From NCBI RefSeq assembly GCF_900102365.1, contig NZ_FOIN01000017.1:7736-54219 (forward strand): a DNA stretch of 46,484 nt, given 5' to 3'. The first letter of the stretch is position 1. Every line of letters starts with the position of its first letter. Origin of the DNA: Thomasclavelia cocleata (GTDB lineage Bacteria > Bacillota_I > Bacilli_A > Erysipelotrichales > Coprobacillaceae). The translations under genes and the position numbers were made by a program. Under the pieces are notes generated by a model. It saw only the letters and a program-made list of their open reading frames with translations. It was not told where the DNA came from and ran no database searches. Shown in pieces: positions 1 through 12,198 of this stretch.

Positions 1-3000
1 GCATTGAATTCAGTTACTACTGCTGGTACTACTTTATCTAATTGTTCTTCTGTTACATTACCTGCCATTTCAACTGCAATTTGTAATGCTGTTTTACTTA
101 CTGCTGTTTCTTCTGCTTTTACTAAAGCTTCTTTAGCTTCTTGTAATACTGTTATAGCATTATCTACTTCTTCTTGTGTTGCATTTACATTATACAAGAC
201 ATCCTTTGCTTCATTCATTGCTTTTAATAATTCTTTATAGCTGGCACTTGTATATTCATTTTCATTTAATTCTTTTGCTTTTTGCAACTCTATAGATAAA
301 TTACTATAATCAGTTAATGCTTCTTTGTTCTTATATAAACTTATTTCAGCTATTGCACCAAATATATTTTCATTTGCTGCACTTGTTCCATAAGAACTGT
401 TAATATTTATTCTTAAATAACGGGCAGTTATAGTATTTTCAAATTCAATCATAGTTGTACCATCTTTTTTCATTGTACCGCTATTAATTTCATGCCAGTT
501 TTCACTATCATCACTTATCTCAATAGTATAATCTCTAATACTTCCATTACCATTACGACTTATATATTCTAATTTATCAAATTTCACACTGTCATTTAAA
601 TCTATTTTTAACCAGTGTGGACACTCTGGTTTACCACCTAAATATTGAGTATGCCAGAAAGTTGAAGGATTATCATCTATTGCATATTGAGCTGGACCTT
701 CATTAGATGGTCCACCAGTTTCAACTGAATCCGCAGTTGCCTGCCAGGCTGTCTTATCAAGTTTAATATCACCATCAGCTAATTGATATTGATTATATTG
801 TTGTTTAATTTCATCATAACCAAGTGCTCGATTAAGAACTTGAATATCTCCAACATTAGCATTGAAATTACTATCCCCTAATAATACTTCACCATAATTG
901 AATTGTATTTGTTCATTTTGTTGATAAGAAGTTGTTGCAAGTTCACCATCTATATACATTTTTACCATTCCATTTAGTTCTCTAGTAACAGTAATATAAT
1001 GTAAATTTCCATCATTAACTTTTCCAGTTTCTTCAGTTACAGTAGATGTAGGAACATAACTTTCTGTACCGAATCTACCATTTGCTTTTTCTACTACTGT
1101 AGTAATATTTTGTTTAGAAGACAATGTTGTTGTTGCATCTTGATAAACTACATAACCTTCTTTATCAATGCTTAATGTGTAACCATTATCTTGTTTTAAA
1201 ATATTACTATTTTTATCAGATGTTTGAATAAGCATTGAAATACTGTAATCTTTAGTATTTGAATCAAATACATTGCTTGTATTTAATTTATAGCTATTAT
1301 CTAATTTTAATAACTGTTGTTCATTTCGATTAAATGTTTGAGTTTCTACTTTAGCTCCATCAACTAGATCATCATTATTTTCTACTTTTGAAATAATATA
1401 ATCTTGGTAAGCTTTAAAAGAAACAGTCTTACTTATACCTACTCCATTTAATCCTTTTAAATTATCAATTTCCAAATCAATATTACTATCTTTTATTAAT
1501 TCTTCACTAGTTTTAATCTCAATTGTGTGATAATCAGCTAAAATATTTGCTTCATCTGCTTTTTTACCATTAACAGTGAATTTATTTGCATCTTCAATTC
1601 TTTTATTAAATTTAATTCTAATTGTATTTTCATCAATATTCTTTACATACTCTATTGCTGGTACTTCTGTATCCTTTAAACCATATTGATAAATAATTGT
1701 TTGATAAGGTTCTAATGTAACAGTGACCTCATCACCATAACTTACTGTTTGATTACTAATTTCTGATGTATATGGTAAAATTTGAGTTTGTCTTAAATTT
1801 TCCATATTTGTTGGTACCCCAACTAAATTATTTAAAGTCAAAGTATATGTCTTAGTTGTATTAGTTGGATTTCTAAAAGATACTATTCCCTCATCATTAT
1901 TCCATGATGAATATCCATATACAGACTTTTGTTTTGGAGCATTACCAAATAATTTTGCATTTTTTAAAATATGATAATTATTTTGTGTAAACTCTAATAC
2001 ATCAGCTGTTACTTGCCATTTTTGCTCATCCATAATACTTGGTGAGAAGTACAATTCCCAAAAAGCTGTTCCACGTACTGCGTTTGACATTAAATATTGA
2101 CGGAACTCATCTGTTGTCATAGTAACATTAGCTGATACCCCATAAATTGGATCATGATTATAAATATTTTTTAATGGGAACTGTAATTGTGCAGTTCTTA
2201 CATTAGTAAAGTAAATATTATCACGTCCACTAATCATTCTTTGTGCAGAAGTTCCACCATTTGTAGAATCAAATTCATTATCTCCTGCATTTTGCATCCA
2301 TACAGTATTTACCCATTGAAGCATCCATGGACTTGGATTAACATAACAAGTTGCATTTATAAATAACCCTTTACCTTCTTTTACTCTTTGAGCCCTCATT
2401 GCTTCAAAGGTATCAGTCCAGCTTTCCCATAAATCACTAGTAAAATACATATTGTTATAACCACCAACCATATGATCATGATCTTCTTGAACACATGGAC
2501 GAGAAGCAAAACCATCTAGTTTCCAATAATCAATATCAAAACGTTCTTGATAGTCAGTAAATAAAGTTGTCAAGTTTTGAATATATTTTTTTGAACCTGT
2601 ACAAATTACTTTCCCTAATGCAGCAGTAGGATGTACATATCCAGTATCAGAACTTTCAATATATTGTGAGAATGTTCCTTGTAATTCATATCCTCCCTGT
2701 GGCCCTAACCAAACTCCAAAACTTGAATCAAAATTAGCAGCCATTTGTTTAGCAGTATAAAATTCATTTGGAAATTTATCATTAAATTCCCAGAATCCAG
2801 TTTGGTTATAAGATAAACCTGAACGTCCTTCATCTATTCCTGTATAAGTAGGATCATTATAGTTATTCCATCCATCATCTACTACATAAGAATCTAATGG
2901 TTCTATACCATTTTGTGCCAATCCTTTTTCTGAACCAAAGAAAGATTTTTCAATACTTTCATCAGTAATAGCCATTCGATTATCATACCATGAATTATAT

Positions 3001-4403
3001 TGTTTTCTAAAATCAGTTTTAGTTGCAATACTATCAATGTATGAAAAGAAGTCTGTTTGGACAACATCCATTTCTGTTCCCTGAGCTGCCCCTACAACAT
3101 TAGGCCAGGTAACCATCTTACCATCAGTTGTTAATTTATTTTCTTCTCTCAATTGTTTTAACGTTTTTCCAGAATAATAACGTATTTGCATTTGATTGTT
3201 ATCTACTTTTGTATCAGTAGCTGGGAATTCTGATCCAAAAAACATTCCTTGAGCATATATTGGCTGCCCAAGCAGCATTTCAGTCTCTTGAAAACTATAT
3301 GCTCCTGCATTTACTTTGAAATCATCTGGCCTTGACCATACTCCTTTAGTATCTTCAGATAACTCAAAATGATCAAGATCAATATAATCTATTTTAGCTT
3401 CTTCTTCCTGATCAACTTTAGTTTCTAAATAGCTTCTCATAAAATGATCTTCATTTTCCATAACTACGATATAGTTAATATCCCAATTTATGTCATTGAA
3501 CTCATATGGTTCAAATTCAAAAACTAATTTTTTACCAGCATCAATATCATCTACTTTAATATTTTCTATTTTTAAATCACTTGTTTTAATTTCTGTCTGC
3601 TGTTCAGGCGCTTTAACATACGCATCCTCATATAATCTAAATTCAGCTCCACAGAAAGTTGCTAGACTGCTTAATGAACAAGATTTTGTTATTAATCTAA
3701 CATACTGTGCTGTATATTCTTGATCAAAATTTGCATATACTAGATCTGCTACATTATATACTCCATTAACCACATGTAAATTATAATCTTCTCTTGTAAA
3801 CTCTCCACTACCTGCATCTAACCAGTTGCTTCCATCTGTACTAACCTGTAACTCGTATTCACCAATGGTTCCATTTATTCCCCAGGCAGGATTGCTGTTT
3901 CCAACTCTTTTTTGAAAAGAAAAAGATTTAAATGTTTCTTCTTTTCCTAAATCAACTGTTAAAACATAAGGAAAATTAGTTGATGTATCATAATATTCTG
4001 TTTCAGTTTTATCATCTCCATCAAATAAATTCTTAGCATCTATTTCCTTGCTGCTTCCCTGTCCTGTTACATGACCTTTCCATGTACTACGATCAATTTC
4101 CCTAACAGGATTTACATCTGTATCTTCTACAGGCACAATTGTATTAATTAAAAAGTCTTCTGAACCTGTTTGTGGAATTAATGTTTCCCCTATTCTTTTA
4201 TTTACTAAACTGGTTGTTTGTAAAATATCATCATGAATTGAAAACTCTCTAGAAATATATTCATTTTCAATACTAATTTTCTCGCTGTCTTGATTTACTT
4301 CAACACCATTTTTTGCATATACACCCTCTGGAATATATTGAAAGAGCAGTGAAATAACCAACGCTGATGAAAAAACTCTTTTCAAATCCTTTCTCTTTAG
4401 CAT
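1..4403 (-). CDS. Secreted multidomain glycoside hydrolase, clan GH-D / GH36-like (partial, C-terminus off left edge)
   Basis: I translated the minus strand from ATG at 4403; it stays open to base 1 (about 1467 codons), so the C-terminus is missing. AGGAGG lies 7 bases before the start. Order: basic N-terminus and hydrophobic signal peptide ending near VYA (about residue 30); F5/8C (CBM32-like) module about 101-261; catalytic region about 450-830; a linker Ig-like region; LamG/concanavalin-like module about 1030-1200; a second F5/8C module about 1211-1354; FIVAR-type helical repeats from about 1361 to the cut. The catalytic region has DYWKLDGF with D630 as the likely nucleophile, as in clan GH-D alpha-galactosidases and alpha-N-acetylgalactosaminidases, and a downstream AGDNEF Asp as a candidate acid/base. 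Likely role: cleaving alpha-linked Gal or GalNAc from host or dietary glycans outside the cell. The exact family and substrate are inferred from motif memory only. Confidence 0.6.
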   Translation of the reverse strand, partial: MLKRKDLKRVFSSALVISLLFQYIPEGVYAKNGVEVNQDSEKISIENEYISREFSIHDDILQTTSLVNKRIGETLIPQTGSEDFLINTIVPVEDTDVNPVREIDRSTWKGHVTGQGSSKEIDAKNLFDGDDKTETEYYDTSTNFPYVLTVDLGKEETFKSFSFQKRVGNSNPAWGINGTIGEYELQVSTDGSNWLDAGSGEFTREDYNLHVVNGVYNVADLVYANFDQEYTAQYVRLITKSCSLSSLATFCGAEFRLYEDAYVKAPEQQTEIKTSDLKIENIKVDDIDAGKKLVFEFEPYEFNDINWDINYIVVMENEDHFMRSYLETKVDQEEEAKIDYIDLDHFELSEDTKGVWSRPDDFKVNAGAYSFQETEMLLGQPIYAQGMFFGSEFPATDTKVDNNQMQIRYYSGKTLKQLREENKLTTDGKMVTWPNVVGAAQGTEMDVVQTDFFSYIDSIATKTDFRKQYNSWYDNRMAITDESIEKSFFGSEKGLAQNGIEPLDSYVVDDGWNNYNDPTYTGIDEGRSGLSYNQTGFWEFNDKFPNEFYTAKQMAANFDSSFGVWLGPQGGYELQGTFSQYIESSDTGYVHPTAALGKVICTGSKKYIQNLTTLFTDYQERFDIDYWKLDGFASRPCVQEDHDHMVGGYNNMYFTSDLWESWTDTFEAMRAQRVKEGKGLFINATCYVNPSPWMLQWVNTVWMQNAGDNEFDSTNGGTSAQRMISGRDNIYFTNVRTAQLQFPLKNIYNHDPIYGVSANVTMTTDEFRQYLMSNAVRGTAFWELYFSPSIMDEQKWQVTADVLEFTQNNYHILKNAKLFGNAPKQKSVYGYSSWNNDEGIVSFRNPTNTTKTYTLTLNNLVGVPTNMENLRQTQILPYTSEISNQTVSYGDEVTVTLEPYQTIIYQYGLKDTEVPAIEYVKNIDENTIRIKFNKRIEDANKFTVNGKKADEANILADYHTIEIKTSEELIKDSNIDLEIDNLKGLNGVGISKTVSFKAYQDYIISKVENNDDLVDGAKVETQTFNRNEQQLLKLDNSYKLNTSNVFDSNTKDYSISMLIQTSDKNSNILKQDNGYTLSIDKEGYVVYQDATTTLSSKQNITTVVEKANGRFGTESYVPTSTVTEETGKVNDGNLHYITVTRELNGMVKMYIDGELATTSYQQNEQIQFNYGEVLLGDSNFNANVGDIQVLNRALGYDEIKQQYNQYQLADGDIKLDKTAWQATADSVETGGPSNEGPAQYAIDDNPSTFWHTQYLGGKPECPHWLKIDLNDSVKFDKLEYISRNGNGSIRDYTIEISDDSENWHEINSGTMKKDGTTMIEFENTITARYLRININSSYGTSAANENIFGAIAEISLYKNKEALTDYSNLSIELQKAKELNENEYTSASYKELLKAMNEAKDVLYNVNATQEEVDNAITVLQEAKEALVKAEETAVSKTALQIAVEMAGNVTEEQLDKVVPAVVTEFN

Positions 4404-4433
4404 AATTTCCCTCCTAATATAGTTTTTTAGCCA

Positions 4434-4445
4434 CTAATCTTTCAT
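4434..4445 (-). other. Three-codon leader ORF (Met-Lys-Asp-stop) upstream of the hydrolase
   Basis: A near-ideal ribosome site (AGGAGGG, 4453-4459) sits 7 bases before ATG AAA GAT TAG. The hydrolase has its own AGGAGG and start 31 bases further on. It may be a minimal leader ORF or a chance match. Confidence 0.3.
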
Positions 4446-4580
4446 TCGACTGCCCTCCTTCTTTAATTGTTAGCGGTTTCATATATAATTATATAGAGTT
4501 TACTATTTTTAGGTCTTTATATTATTTAGTGATTTTTTTGCTCTTTTTATTTTATAAAACAATTTATTATGTTATATAAA

Positions 4581-4613
4581 TAAAAAATCCAACTCAAATA
4601 TGAGCTAGATTTT

Positions 4614-4614
<1 letters not shown>
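4581..4614 (-). terminator. Rho-independent terminator of the atp operon
   Basis: On the minus strand a 12-bp stem (two G-U pairs) with a 4-base loop (arms 4601-4612 and 4585-4596) runs into a run of six T. It begins right at the atpC stop codon and ends the ATP synthase operon. Confidence 0.85.
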
Positions 4615-7286
<2,672 letters not shown>

Positions 7287-8810
7287 CTACCCCTTTGTTT
7301 GAGTCTTTTCAAATTGTGTTACAAAAGCACTCATAACATCTTTCATGCGTTTTTCTAAATCAGCAGAGATAGCTTTTTGTTCATTGATTTCATCAATAAT
7401 ATCCCTTTGAGTCATATTGATATGTTCAACTAATTGATCCATAAAAGCAGCTACTTGCTCTACTTCTAAAGTTTTAGTAAATCCATATTTTAAAGCAAAC
7501 AATGTGATTACTTGTGTAGATACAGTACGAGGCGAATATTGTGCCTGCTTTAAGACTTCACGCACTTTAGCCCCATGATCTAAAGTAGCTTTAGTTGCTG
7601 CATCTAAATCAGAACCAAATTGGGCAAATGCCTGCATTTCTGCATATTGTGCTAATTCAAGTTTTAATGAACCTGAAACTTGTTTCATCGCTTTAATTTG
7701 GGCAGCTGAACCAACTCGGCTTACTGAAAGCCCAGTATCTATTGCTGGTCTAAATCCTGCATTAAATAATTCTTGTTGTAAGAAAATTTGCCCATCTGTA
7801 ATTGAAATTACGTTAGTTGGAATATATGCAGAGATATCTCCAGCTTGAGTTTCAATAATTGGTAAAGCGGTAATTGATCCTCCACCATTTTCTTCGTTTA
7901 AACGACAAGCTCTTTCTAATAATCTTGAATGTAAATAGAAAACATCTCCAGGATATGCTTCACGTCCTGGTGGTCTTTTTAATAATAATGATACAGTACG
8001 ATAGGCTACGGCATGTTTAGATAAATCATCATAAACAATTAAAACATCTTTACCTTGGTCTAACCATTCTTCAGCAATTGCACATCCTGCATATGGTGCA
8101 ATATATTGCACTGGTGCAAGTTCACTAGCAGATGCTGATACAACAGTTGTATATTCCATCGCACCACCTTTACGTAACTTTTCAACAATTTGAGCAACAG
8201 TTGAATTCTTTTGTCCAATTGCTACATAAACACAATAAATATCTTGATCCTTTTGATTTAAAATAGTATCAATTGCAATTGCAGTCTTCCCTGTTTGGCG
8301 GTCTCCAATAATCAACTCACGTTGCCCACGACCGATTGGAATGATTGCATCAATCGAAGTAATTCCAGTTTGTAGCGGCTGATCAACTGACTTTCTTGTC
8401 ATAACCCCACTAGCAACTCTTTCAATTGGGCGAGTATGTGCTGTAATGATTTCTCCATTACCATCAATTGCTTGTCCTAAAGGATTTACAACTCGACCTA
8501 ACATCTCATCTCCAACTGGTATTTCCATAATCTTTCCAGTACGTTTAACTTCGTCTCCTTCTTTAATCGTACTTTCAGATCCAAGTAGTACGGCTCCAAC
8601 ACAATCTTCGTCTAAGTTCATTACCATCCCATAAACATCATTAGGGAAGGCAAGTAATTCACCTAGCATGGCATTATCTAAACCATGAATTAAACTAACA
8701 CCATCTCCAACAGTCATGACTGTTCCGACATCTTTAAGTTCGATTATATCATCAAAGTGCTTAATTTGTTCTTTAATTAGAGCACTAATTTCATCTGGTC
8801 TAAGCCCCAC
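7287..8810 (-). CDS. atpA: F1Fo ATP synthase alpha subunit (GTG start)
   Basis: About 507 residues with the non-catalytic nucleotide-binding loop [15 protein letters not shown], the [15 protein letters not shown] strand and the [21 protein letters not shown] region. It forms the F1 hexamer with beta. Starts: a GTG at 8819 overlaps the ribosome site, while GTG at 8810 has AGGTGA 5 bases upstream and gives the family-like N-terminus (M)GLRPDEIS; I prefer 8810. The gene follows atpH directly. Confidence 0.96.
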   Translation of the reverse strand: MGLRPDEISALIKEQIKHFDDIIELKDVGTVMTVGDGVSLIHGLDNAMLGELLAFPNDVYGMVMNLDEDCVGAVLLGSESTIKEGDEVKRTGKIMEIPVGDEMLGRVVNPLGQAIDGNGEIITAHTRPIERVASGVMTRKSVDQPLQTGITSIDAIIPIGRGQRELIIGDRQTGKTAIAIDTILNQKDQDIYCVYVAIGQKNSTVAQIVEKLRKGGAMEYTTVVSASASELAPVQYIAPYAGCAIAEEWLDQGKDVLIVYDDLSKHAVAYRTVSLLLKRPPGREAYPGDVFYLHSRLLERACRLNEENGGGSITALPIIETQAGDISAYIPTNVISITDGQIFLQQELFNAGFRPAIDTGLSVSRVGSAAQIKAMKQVSGSLKLELAQYAEMQAFAQFGSDLDAATKATLDHGAKVREVLKQAQYSPRTVSTQVITLFALKYGFTKTLEVEQVAAFMDQLVEHINMTQRDIIDEINEQKAISADLEKRMKDVMSAFVTQFEKTQTKG

Positions 8811-8819
8811 TATTTTCAC

Positions 8820-9353
8820 CTACTTTCTTAATAGTTCTTTTTTCAATAATGCAACTTTGTTTTTGATAGAGCCATCAAAAACACGATTATTTATTTCGAC
8901 TTTAATTCCACCAATTAATGATGAATCCTTAACTACTCTTAAATGAATCGTTTTATTTTCTTTTTTACTCAAAGCCTTTTCTACTACCTTAACTTCTTTT
9001 GCACTAATATCATAGTTAGCATATAAAATACCTTCTAAGATTCCAAAATGCTCATTAGTTAACGCTTTAAATGCTTCAATAATTTCCATAACGTAACGCA
9101 TTCTTCTTTTTCTAACTAAAAGCTTTAAAAAATTAACAACATAATCATTAACTTGTCCTTTAAAACTTTTATCAAGCAATGCACATTTAGCTTCATCTTC
9201 TATTAAAACATGACTAAAGAACGGAACAAAACTTGGATCACTTTCAAAAACATTTCTAATTAAATCAATATCTTTAGAATATGCCTCAATTTGATTCATC
9301 TCTTTCGCTAAATCAAATAGTGACTCAGCATATCTTATGGCTATTGCATTCAT
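8820..9353 (-). CDS. atpH: F1Fo ATP synthase delta subunit
   Basis: A 177-residue, mostly helical protein matching the family in length, with the N-terminal AIRYAESLFDLAKE segment and a C-terminal region ending in ...IGGIKVEINNRVFDGSI, which is the typical delta signature. It is the peripheral-stalk link between F1 and subunit b. Its ATG overlaps the atpF stop as TAATG, a sign of coupled translation. Confidence 0.95.
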   Translation of the reverse strand: MNAIAIRYAESLFDLAKEMNQIEAYSKDIDLIRNVFESDPSFVPFFSHVLIEDEAKCALLDKSFKGQVNDYVVNFLKLLVRKRRMRYVMEIIEAFKALTNEHFGILEGILYANYDISAKEVKVVEKALSKKENKTIHLRVVKDSSLIGGIKVEINNRVFDGSIKNKVALLKKELLRK

Positions 9354-9853
9354 TAGTTAACCACTTCTTCAACAAAGTCTTCAACTAAAGCTTTGTTTGT
9401 TTTTGTATCCATTTCTTTGTTCATAACTTTACTAGCTACATCAATCGCAACTTCAACAATTTCTTGTTTCATTGCTGCTTTTGCTTGCACCTTTTCAGCT
9501 TCAATCTCACGACGTGCTTGATCAAGTTTAGCTTTATATTCCTGATTAGCTTGTTCTTGGATTGTCGCTTTAGTTTTTAAAGCATCTTCTTTAGCTAAAT
9601 TAACAATTTCACGATATTGAACTGCAGCTTGGCGTGCTTGTTCTTCACTTTCTTCCATCAGTTTTCTAGCTTTTTCATTCATATCTTTAGCTTCGTTTAC
9701 AGTTCCTTCAATAAATTCTGCTCGTTTTGCAAAATAGTTTTGTACAGGAACCCATAAATACTTTTTAAAGACAAAAAGTAAAACCCCTGTTGAAAGTAAT
9801 TGAATAATAATTGTAGTTACATTAGGGAATAATTTCGATGCTATATCTGGCAT
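9353..9853 (-). CDS. atpF: F1Fo ATP synthase subunit b
   Basis: A 166-residue protein: one N-terminal membrane helix (about residues 10-30) followed by a long charged coiled coil rich in Ala, Glu, Lys and Gln, the classic peripheral stalk. GAGGAG precedes the ATG. It lies between atpE and atpH in the canonical order and ends in a TAATG overlap with atpH. Confidence 0.95.
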   Translation of the reverse strand: MPDIASKLFPNVTTIIIQLLSTGVLLFVFKKYLWVPVQNYFAKRAEFIEGTVNEAKDMNEKARKLMEESEEQARQAAVQYREIVNLAKEDALKTKATIQEQANQEYKAKLDQARREIEAEKVQAKAAMKQEIVEVAIDVASKVMNKEMDTKTNKALVEDFVEEVVN

Positions 9854-9875
9854 ATTTATTCCTCCTCAGTTTGTA

Positions 9876-10103
9876 TTAATATACGAATAATAATATTAAT
9901 GAAATTAATAAACCATAGATAGCTGCAGTTTCAGTTAATGCGATTCCTAAAATCATTAATGTTCTAATTTTACCTTCCATTTCAGGATTTCTACCTAAAG
10001 CTTCTACTGCTTTACTAGCACAAATCCCTTCTCCGATACCTGTTCCTAAACCAGCACATACTGCAATACCTGCACCGATTGCAATTAAACCTACATCTGT
10101 CAT
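9876..10103 (-). CDS. atpE: F1Fo ATP synthase subunit c, putative Na+-binding rotor
   Basis: A 75-residue hairpin protein with two membrane helices and the polar loop ALGRNPE. The ion-binding carboxylate is E58 in helix 2 (ALTETAAIYG). Helix 1 has a second carboxylate, E25 (GIGEGICASKAVEA), at the place where Na+ c subunits have Gln32. T59 and Y63 take the places of Ser66 and Tyr70 of the Ilyobacter protein. The E/E spacing of 33 equals the E32/E65 pair of the Fusobacterium nucleatum Na+ ring, so Na+ coupling is inferred. GGAGGA precedes the ATG, as expected for a highly translated subunit. Confidence 0.95.
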   Translation of the reverse strand: MTDVGLIAIGAGIAVCAGLGTGIGEGICASKAVEALGRNPEMEGKIRTLMILGIALTETAAIYGLLISLILLFVY

Positions 10104-10150
10104 AATTTAAATTTCCTCCAATATTTCTATATATTTTTTGTAATTTATAT

Positions 10151-10172
10151 CTAACTAGTATCACTAGATTAG
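10151..10172 (-). repeat. Intercistronic hairpin between atpB and atpE
   Basis: CTAACTAGT and ACTAG-A-TTAG form a 9-bp stem with one bulged base and a 3-base loop. It lies within the 72-base gap before atpE, with no T-run after it, so it is more likely an mRNA processing or stability element than a terminator. Confidence 0.4.
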
Positions 10173-10175
10173 AGC

Positions 10176-10835
10176 TTATTCATCATCTTCGTTTTCCATC
10201 ATGATCAAGATCGATGATAAGGTTACGAAAACTAATGTTTGGATACACCCTGCAAAAATATCAAAATAACAATGGAATACAGGGGCAATGATTGGACCTA
10301 AAAAGTTAAAGTTGATTACATGAAATGAAATCCATGCTGTAAACTGGTAAATCAAGGTCATTAAAATTGAACCACTTAAAATATTTCCAAATAAACGCAT
10401 TGAAATTGAAATTAATGGTGATAGCACACTTAAAATATTAGTTGGGGGCCATACTGTATCCCACACATATTTAAAAAATCCTTTTTTCTTCAATGCATTA
10501 TATTGAATCAATACAAACGTAATAAATGTCATTGCAAAAGTAATAGAGTAATTAGATGTTGGTGCTTCAAAACCAATTAAACTTGATAAGTTACTGATCA
10601 ATATATAACAAAACACCATGGCAAAGTATGGATAATAATTTTTAGCAAACTTTTTTGGCATAATTGTTTTCATATAATCATCAATTGCTTTAACACCAGT
10701 TTCAACAACTAATACAATTCCTTTTGGCTTGACGGTTGGATCAGCTAACGCTACCTTTTTACCAGCATAAACAAAGAAGATTCCTAAACAAACCATAATG
10801 ATTAGTGAATAAATTAATTCTACTTGAATTGCCAC
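10176..10835 (-). CDS. atpB: F1Fo ATP synthase subunit a
   Basis: A 219-residue polytopic membrane protein with about five or six helices. The essential Arg is R147 in SISMRLFGN, which faces the c-ring carboxylate, and the last helices (about 170-212) complete the ion half-channels. It is on the short side for the family, with an acidic C-terminal tail. It follows atpI by 22 bases and is followed by a 72-base gap before atpE. Confidence 0.94.
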   Translation of the reverse strand: MAIQVELIYSLIIMVCLGIFFVYAGKKVALADPTVKPKGIVLVVETGVKAIDDYMKTIMPKKFAKNYYPYFAMVFCYILISNLSSLIGFEAPTSNYSITFAMTFITFVLIQYNALKKKGFFKYVWDTVWPPTNILSVLSPLISISMRLFGNILSGSILMTLIYQFTAWISFHVINFNFLGPIIAPVFHCYFDIFAGCIQTLVFVTLSSILIMMENEDDE

Positions 10836-10857
10836 TCATTTCACCTCCTTAAAATAT

Positions 10858-11211
10858 TTAGCGTTTTATATATCCTAAAATATTAATTGTAATCTTCGTT
10901 ACAAAATAACCAAAGAAAACACTAATTAAACTAAAAGTATTATCAAATTTAATTGCTAACATAAACCCTGCAATATATAACAACATTTTTGCTACAAACA
11001 TTATTACAACAAAACGAATTGTCTGACCCATTTTTAGAATCATGTCACTCATTACTATAATAATGTAAAATGATAAAACACTAACTGCATATCCTAAGAT
11101 AAATCCTAATGGATAACTAACCTGTTTTAGGACAAATCCCAAAATACTAAAAATAATTAATCCGCCAATAAATACTTTTACGGATTGTTTTAAAACGTCT
11201 TTTTCGTTCAT
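10858..11211 (-). CDS. atpI: AtpI-like ATP synthase accessory membrane protein
   Basis: A 117-residue protein with four predicted membrane helices, in the usual atpI place just before atpB. The family assists c-ring assembly or, in some species, Mg2+ supply with AtpZ. Its first codon overlaps the previous gene by 4 bases. The call rests on position, size and topology more than on motifs. Confidence 0.8.
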   Translation of the reverse strand: MNEKDVLKQSVKVFIGGLIIFSILGFVLKQVSYPLGFILGYAVSVLSFYIIIVMSDMILKMGQTIRFVVIMFVAKMLLYIAGFMLAIKFDNTFSLISVFFGYFVTKITINILGYIKR

Positions 11212-11414
11212 TCTTTACCTGCTCCTAAAAGTATTTTAATAACGTAGCCAAAGGCTAAAAATAATAAAATTAGTAGAATCACTGGTTGGGTATTGAACTG
11301 CTTATCTAGCCATAATCCAACAATTACAGCAAACAAAAATATTCCAATTACTTGAAACCCTAATTGTAAGCAAAAGAATAAATCCTTTAATAATTTCTTT
11401 TTTTCTTTATCCAT
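11208..11414 (-). CDS. atpZ: AtpZ/AtpI-type small membrane protein (first gene of the atp operon)
   Basis: A 68-residue protein with two hydrophobic helices and the pattern G-x-W-L-D-K-x-F between them, matching the ATPase gene 1 (AtpZ) family. It overlaps atpI by 4 bases. A promoter candidate lies directly upstream. The ribosome site is AGAGGT, 4 bases before the ATG. Confidence 0.78.
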   Translation of the reverse strand: MDKEKKKLLKDLFFCLQLGFQVIGIFLFAVIVGLWLDKQFNTQPVILLILLFLAFGYVIKILLGAGKE

Positions 11415-11426
11415 AATACCTCTTGT

Positions 11427-11455
11427 ATTCTACTATAGTCTCTTGATTATGTAAA
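11427..11455 (-). promoter_or_regulatory. Promoter candidate for the atp operon
   Basis: TTTACA, 17 bases, TAGAAT on the minus strand: both boxes match 5 of 6 consensus bases. The implied leader is very short (about 6-9 bases), which would cut off part of the ribosome site, so read-through from upp may matter more. Confidence 0.4.
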
Positions 11456-11560
11456 CTTATTATAACCACTCACAAAAATCACTTTACATCATAATAATTT
11501 ATTTTTTAAGCAAATAGTAAGTTGACTTATAAATAATATGTTAATAATGTGTCTTAAATA

Positions 11561-12184
11561 TTAATCTGTACCAAATAACCGATCTCCAGCATCTCCAAGA
11601 CCTGGAACAATATATCCATGCTCATTAAGTTTTTCATCAAGTGTTGCTAAAATAAGTTCAACATCAGGATGATCTTCTTCAATCATCTTCACACCTTCTG
11701 GTGCTCCAACTAAACAAACCAAACGAATATCTTTTGCCCCACGAGCTTTAATATTAGTAATAGCAGCACTCGCACTACCACCAGTAGCAAGCATTGGATC
11801 AACAATAATTACAATCGAATCTTCTAAACCACTAGGAAATTTAGCATAATATTCTTCTGGTATTAAAGTATCTTCATTTCGTGCCATTCCAATATGACCA
11901 ATTTTAGCAGTTGGGATAATTCTTCTAAAACCATCTACTAAACCAATTCCTGCTCTTAAAATTGGTACTAAAATTATTTGCTTTTTTAATTCTTTTCCAA
12001 TCATTGGACAAATTGGTGTCACAATTTCTTTATCTACTAGAGGTAACTCTTTTGTTACTTCATAAGCCATTAACATTGCAATTTCATCTAGATTATCTTT
12101 AAATACAATTGTTTTAGTATCTTTTTCACGCATAATTGTTAATTTATGATCAATTAATGCATGATTAAGTATGGTCGTTGCCAT
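11561..12184 (-). CDS. upp: Uracil phosphoribosyltransferase
   Basis: A 207-residue cytosolic salvage enzyme that makes UMP from uracil and PRPP. The PRPP loop is DPMLATGGSA and the C-terminus has the uracil-binding YIVPGLGDAGDR segment. Length is standard. AGGAG precedes the ATG. It sits between glyA and the atp genes, the same order as in Bacillus subtilis. Confidence 0.97.
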   Translation of the reverse strand: MATTILNHALIDHKLTIMREKDTKTIVFKDNLDEIAMLMAYEVTKELPLVDKEIVTPICPMIGKELKKQIILVPILRAGIGLVDGFRRIIPTAKIGHIGMARNEDTLIPEEYYAKFPSGLEDSIVIIVDPMLATGGSASAAITNIKARGAKDIRLVCLVGAPEGVKMIEEDHPDVELILATLDEKLNEHGYIVPGLGDAGDRLFGTD

Positions 12185-12198
12185 TTATTTTTCACTCC

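Noticed and set aside
4-240. Plus-strand open frame of 78 codons
   Set aside because: It is a shadow of the hydrolase gene on the minus strand; composition follows the FIVAR-repeat codons.
3490-3723. Plus-strand open frame of 77 codons
   Set aside because: Antisense to the hydrolase; no ribosome site or recognisable product.
8446-8946. Two plus-strand frames opposite atpA and atpH
   Set aside because: Antisense shadows of well-supported ATP synthase genes.
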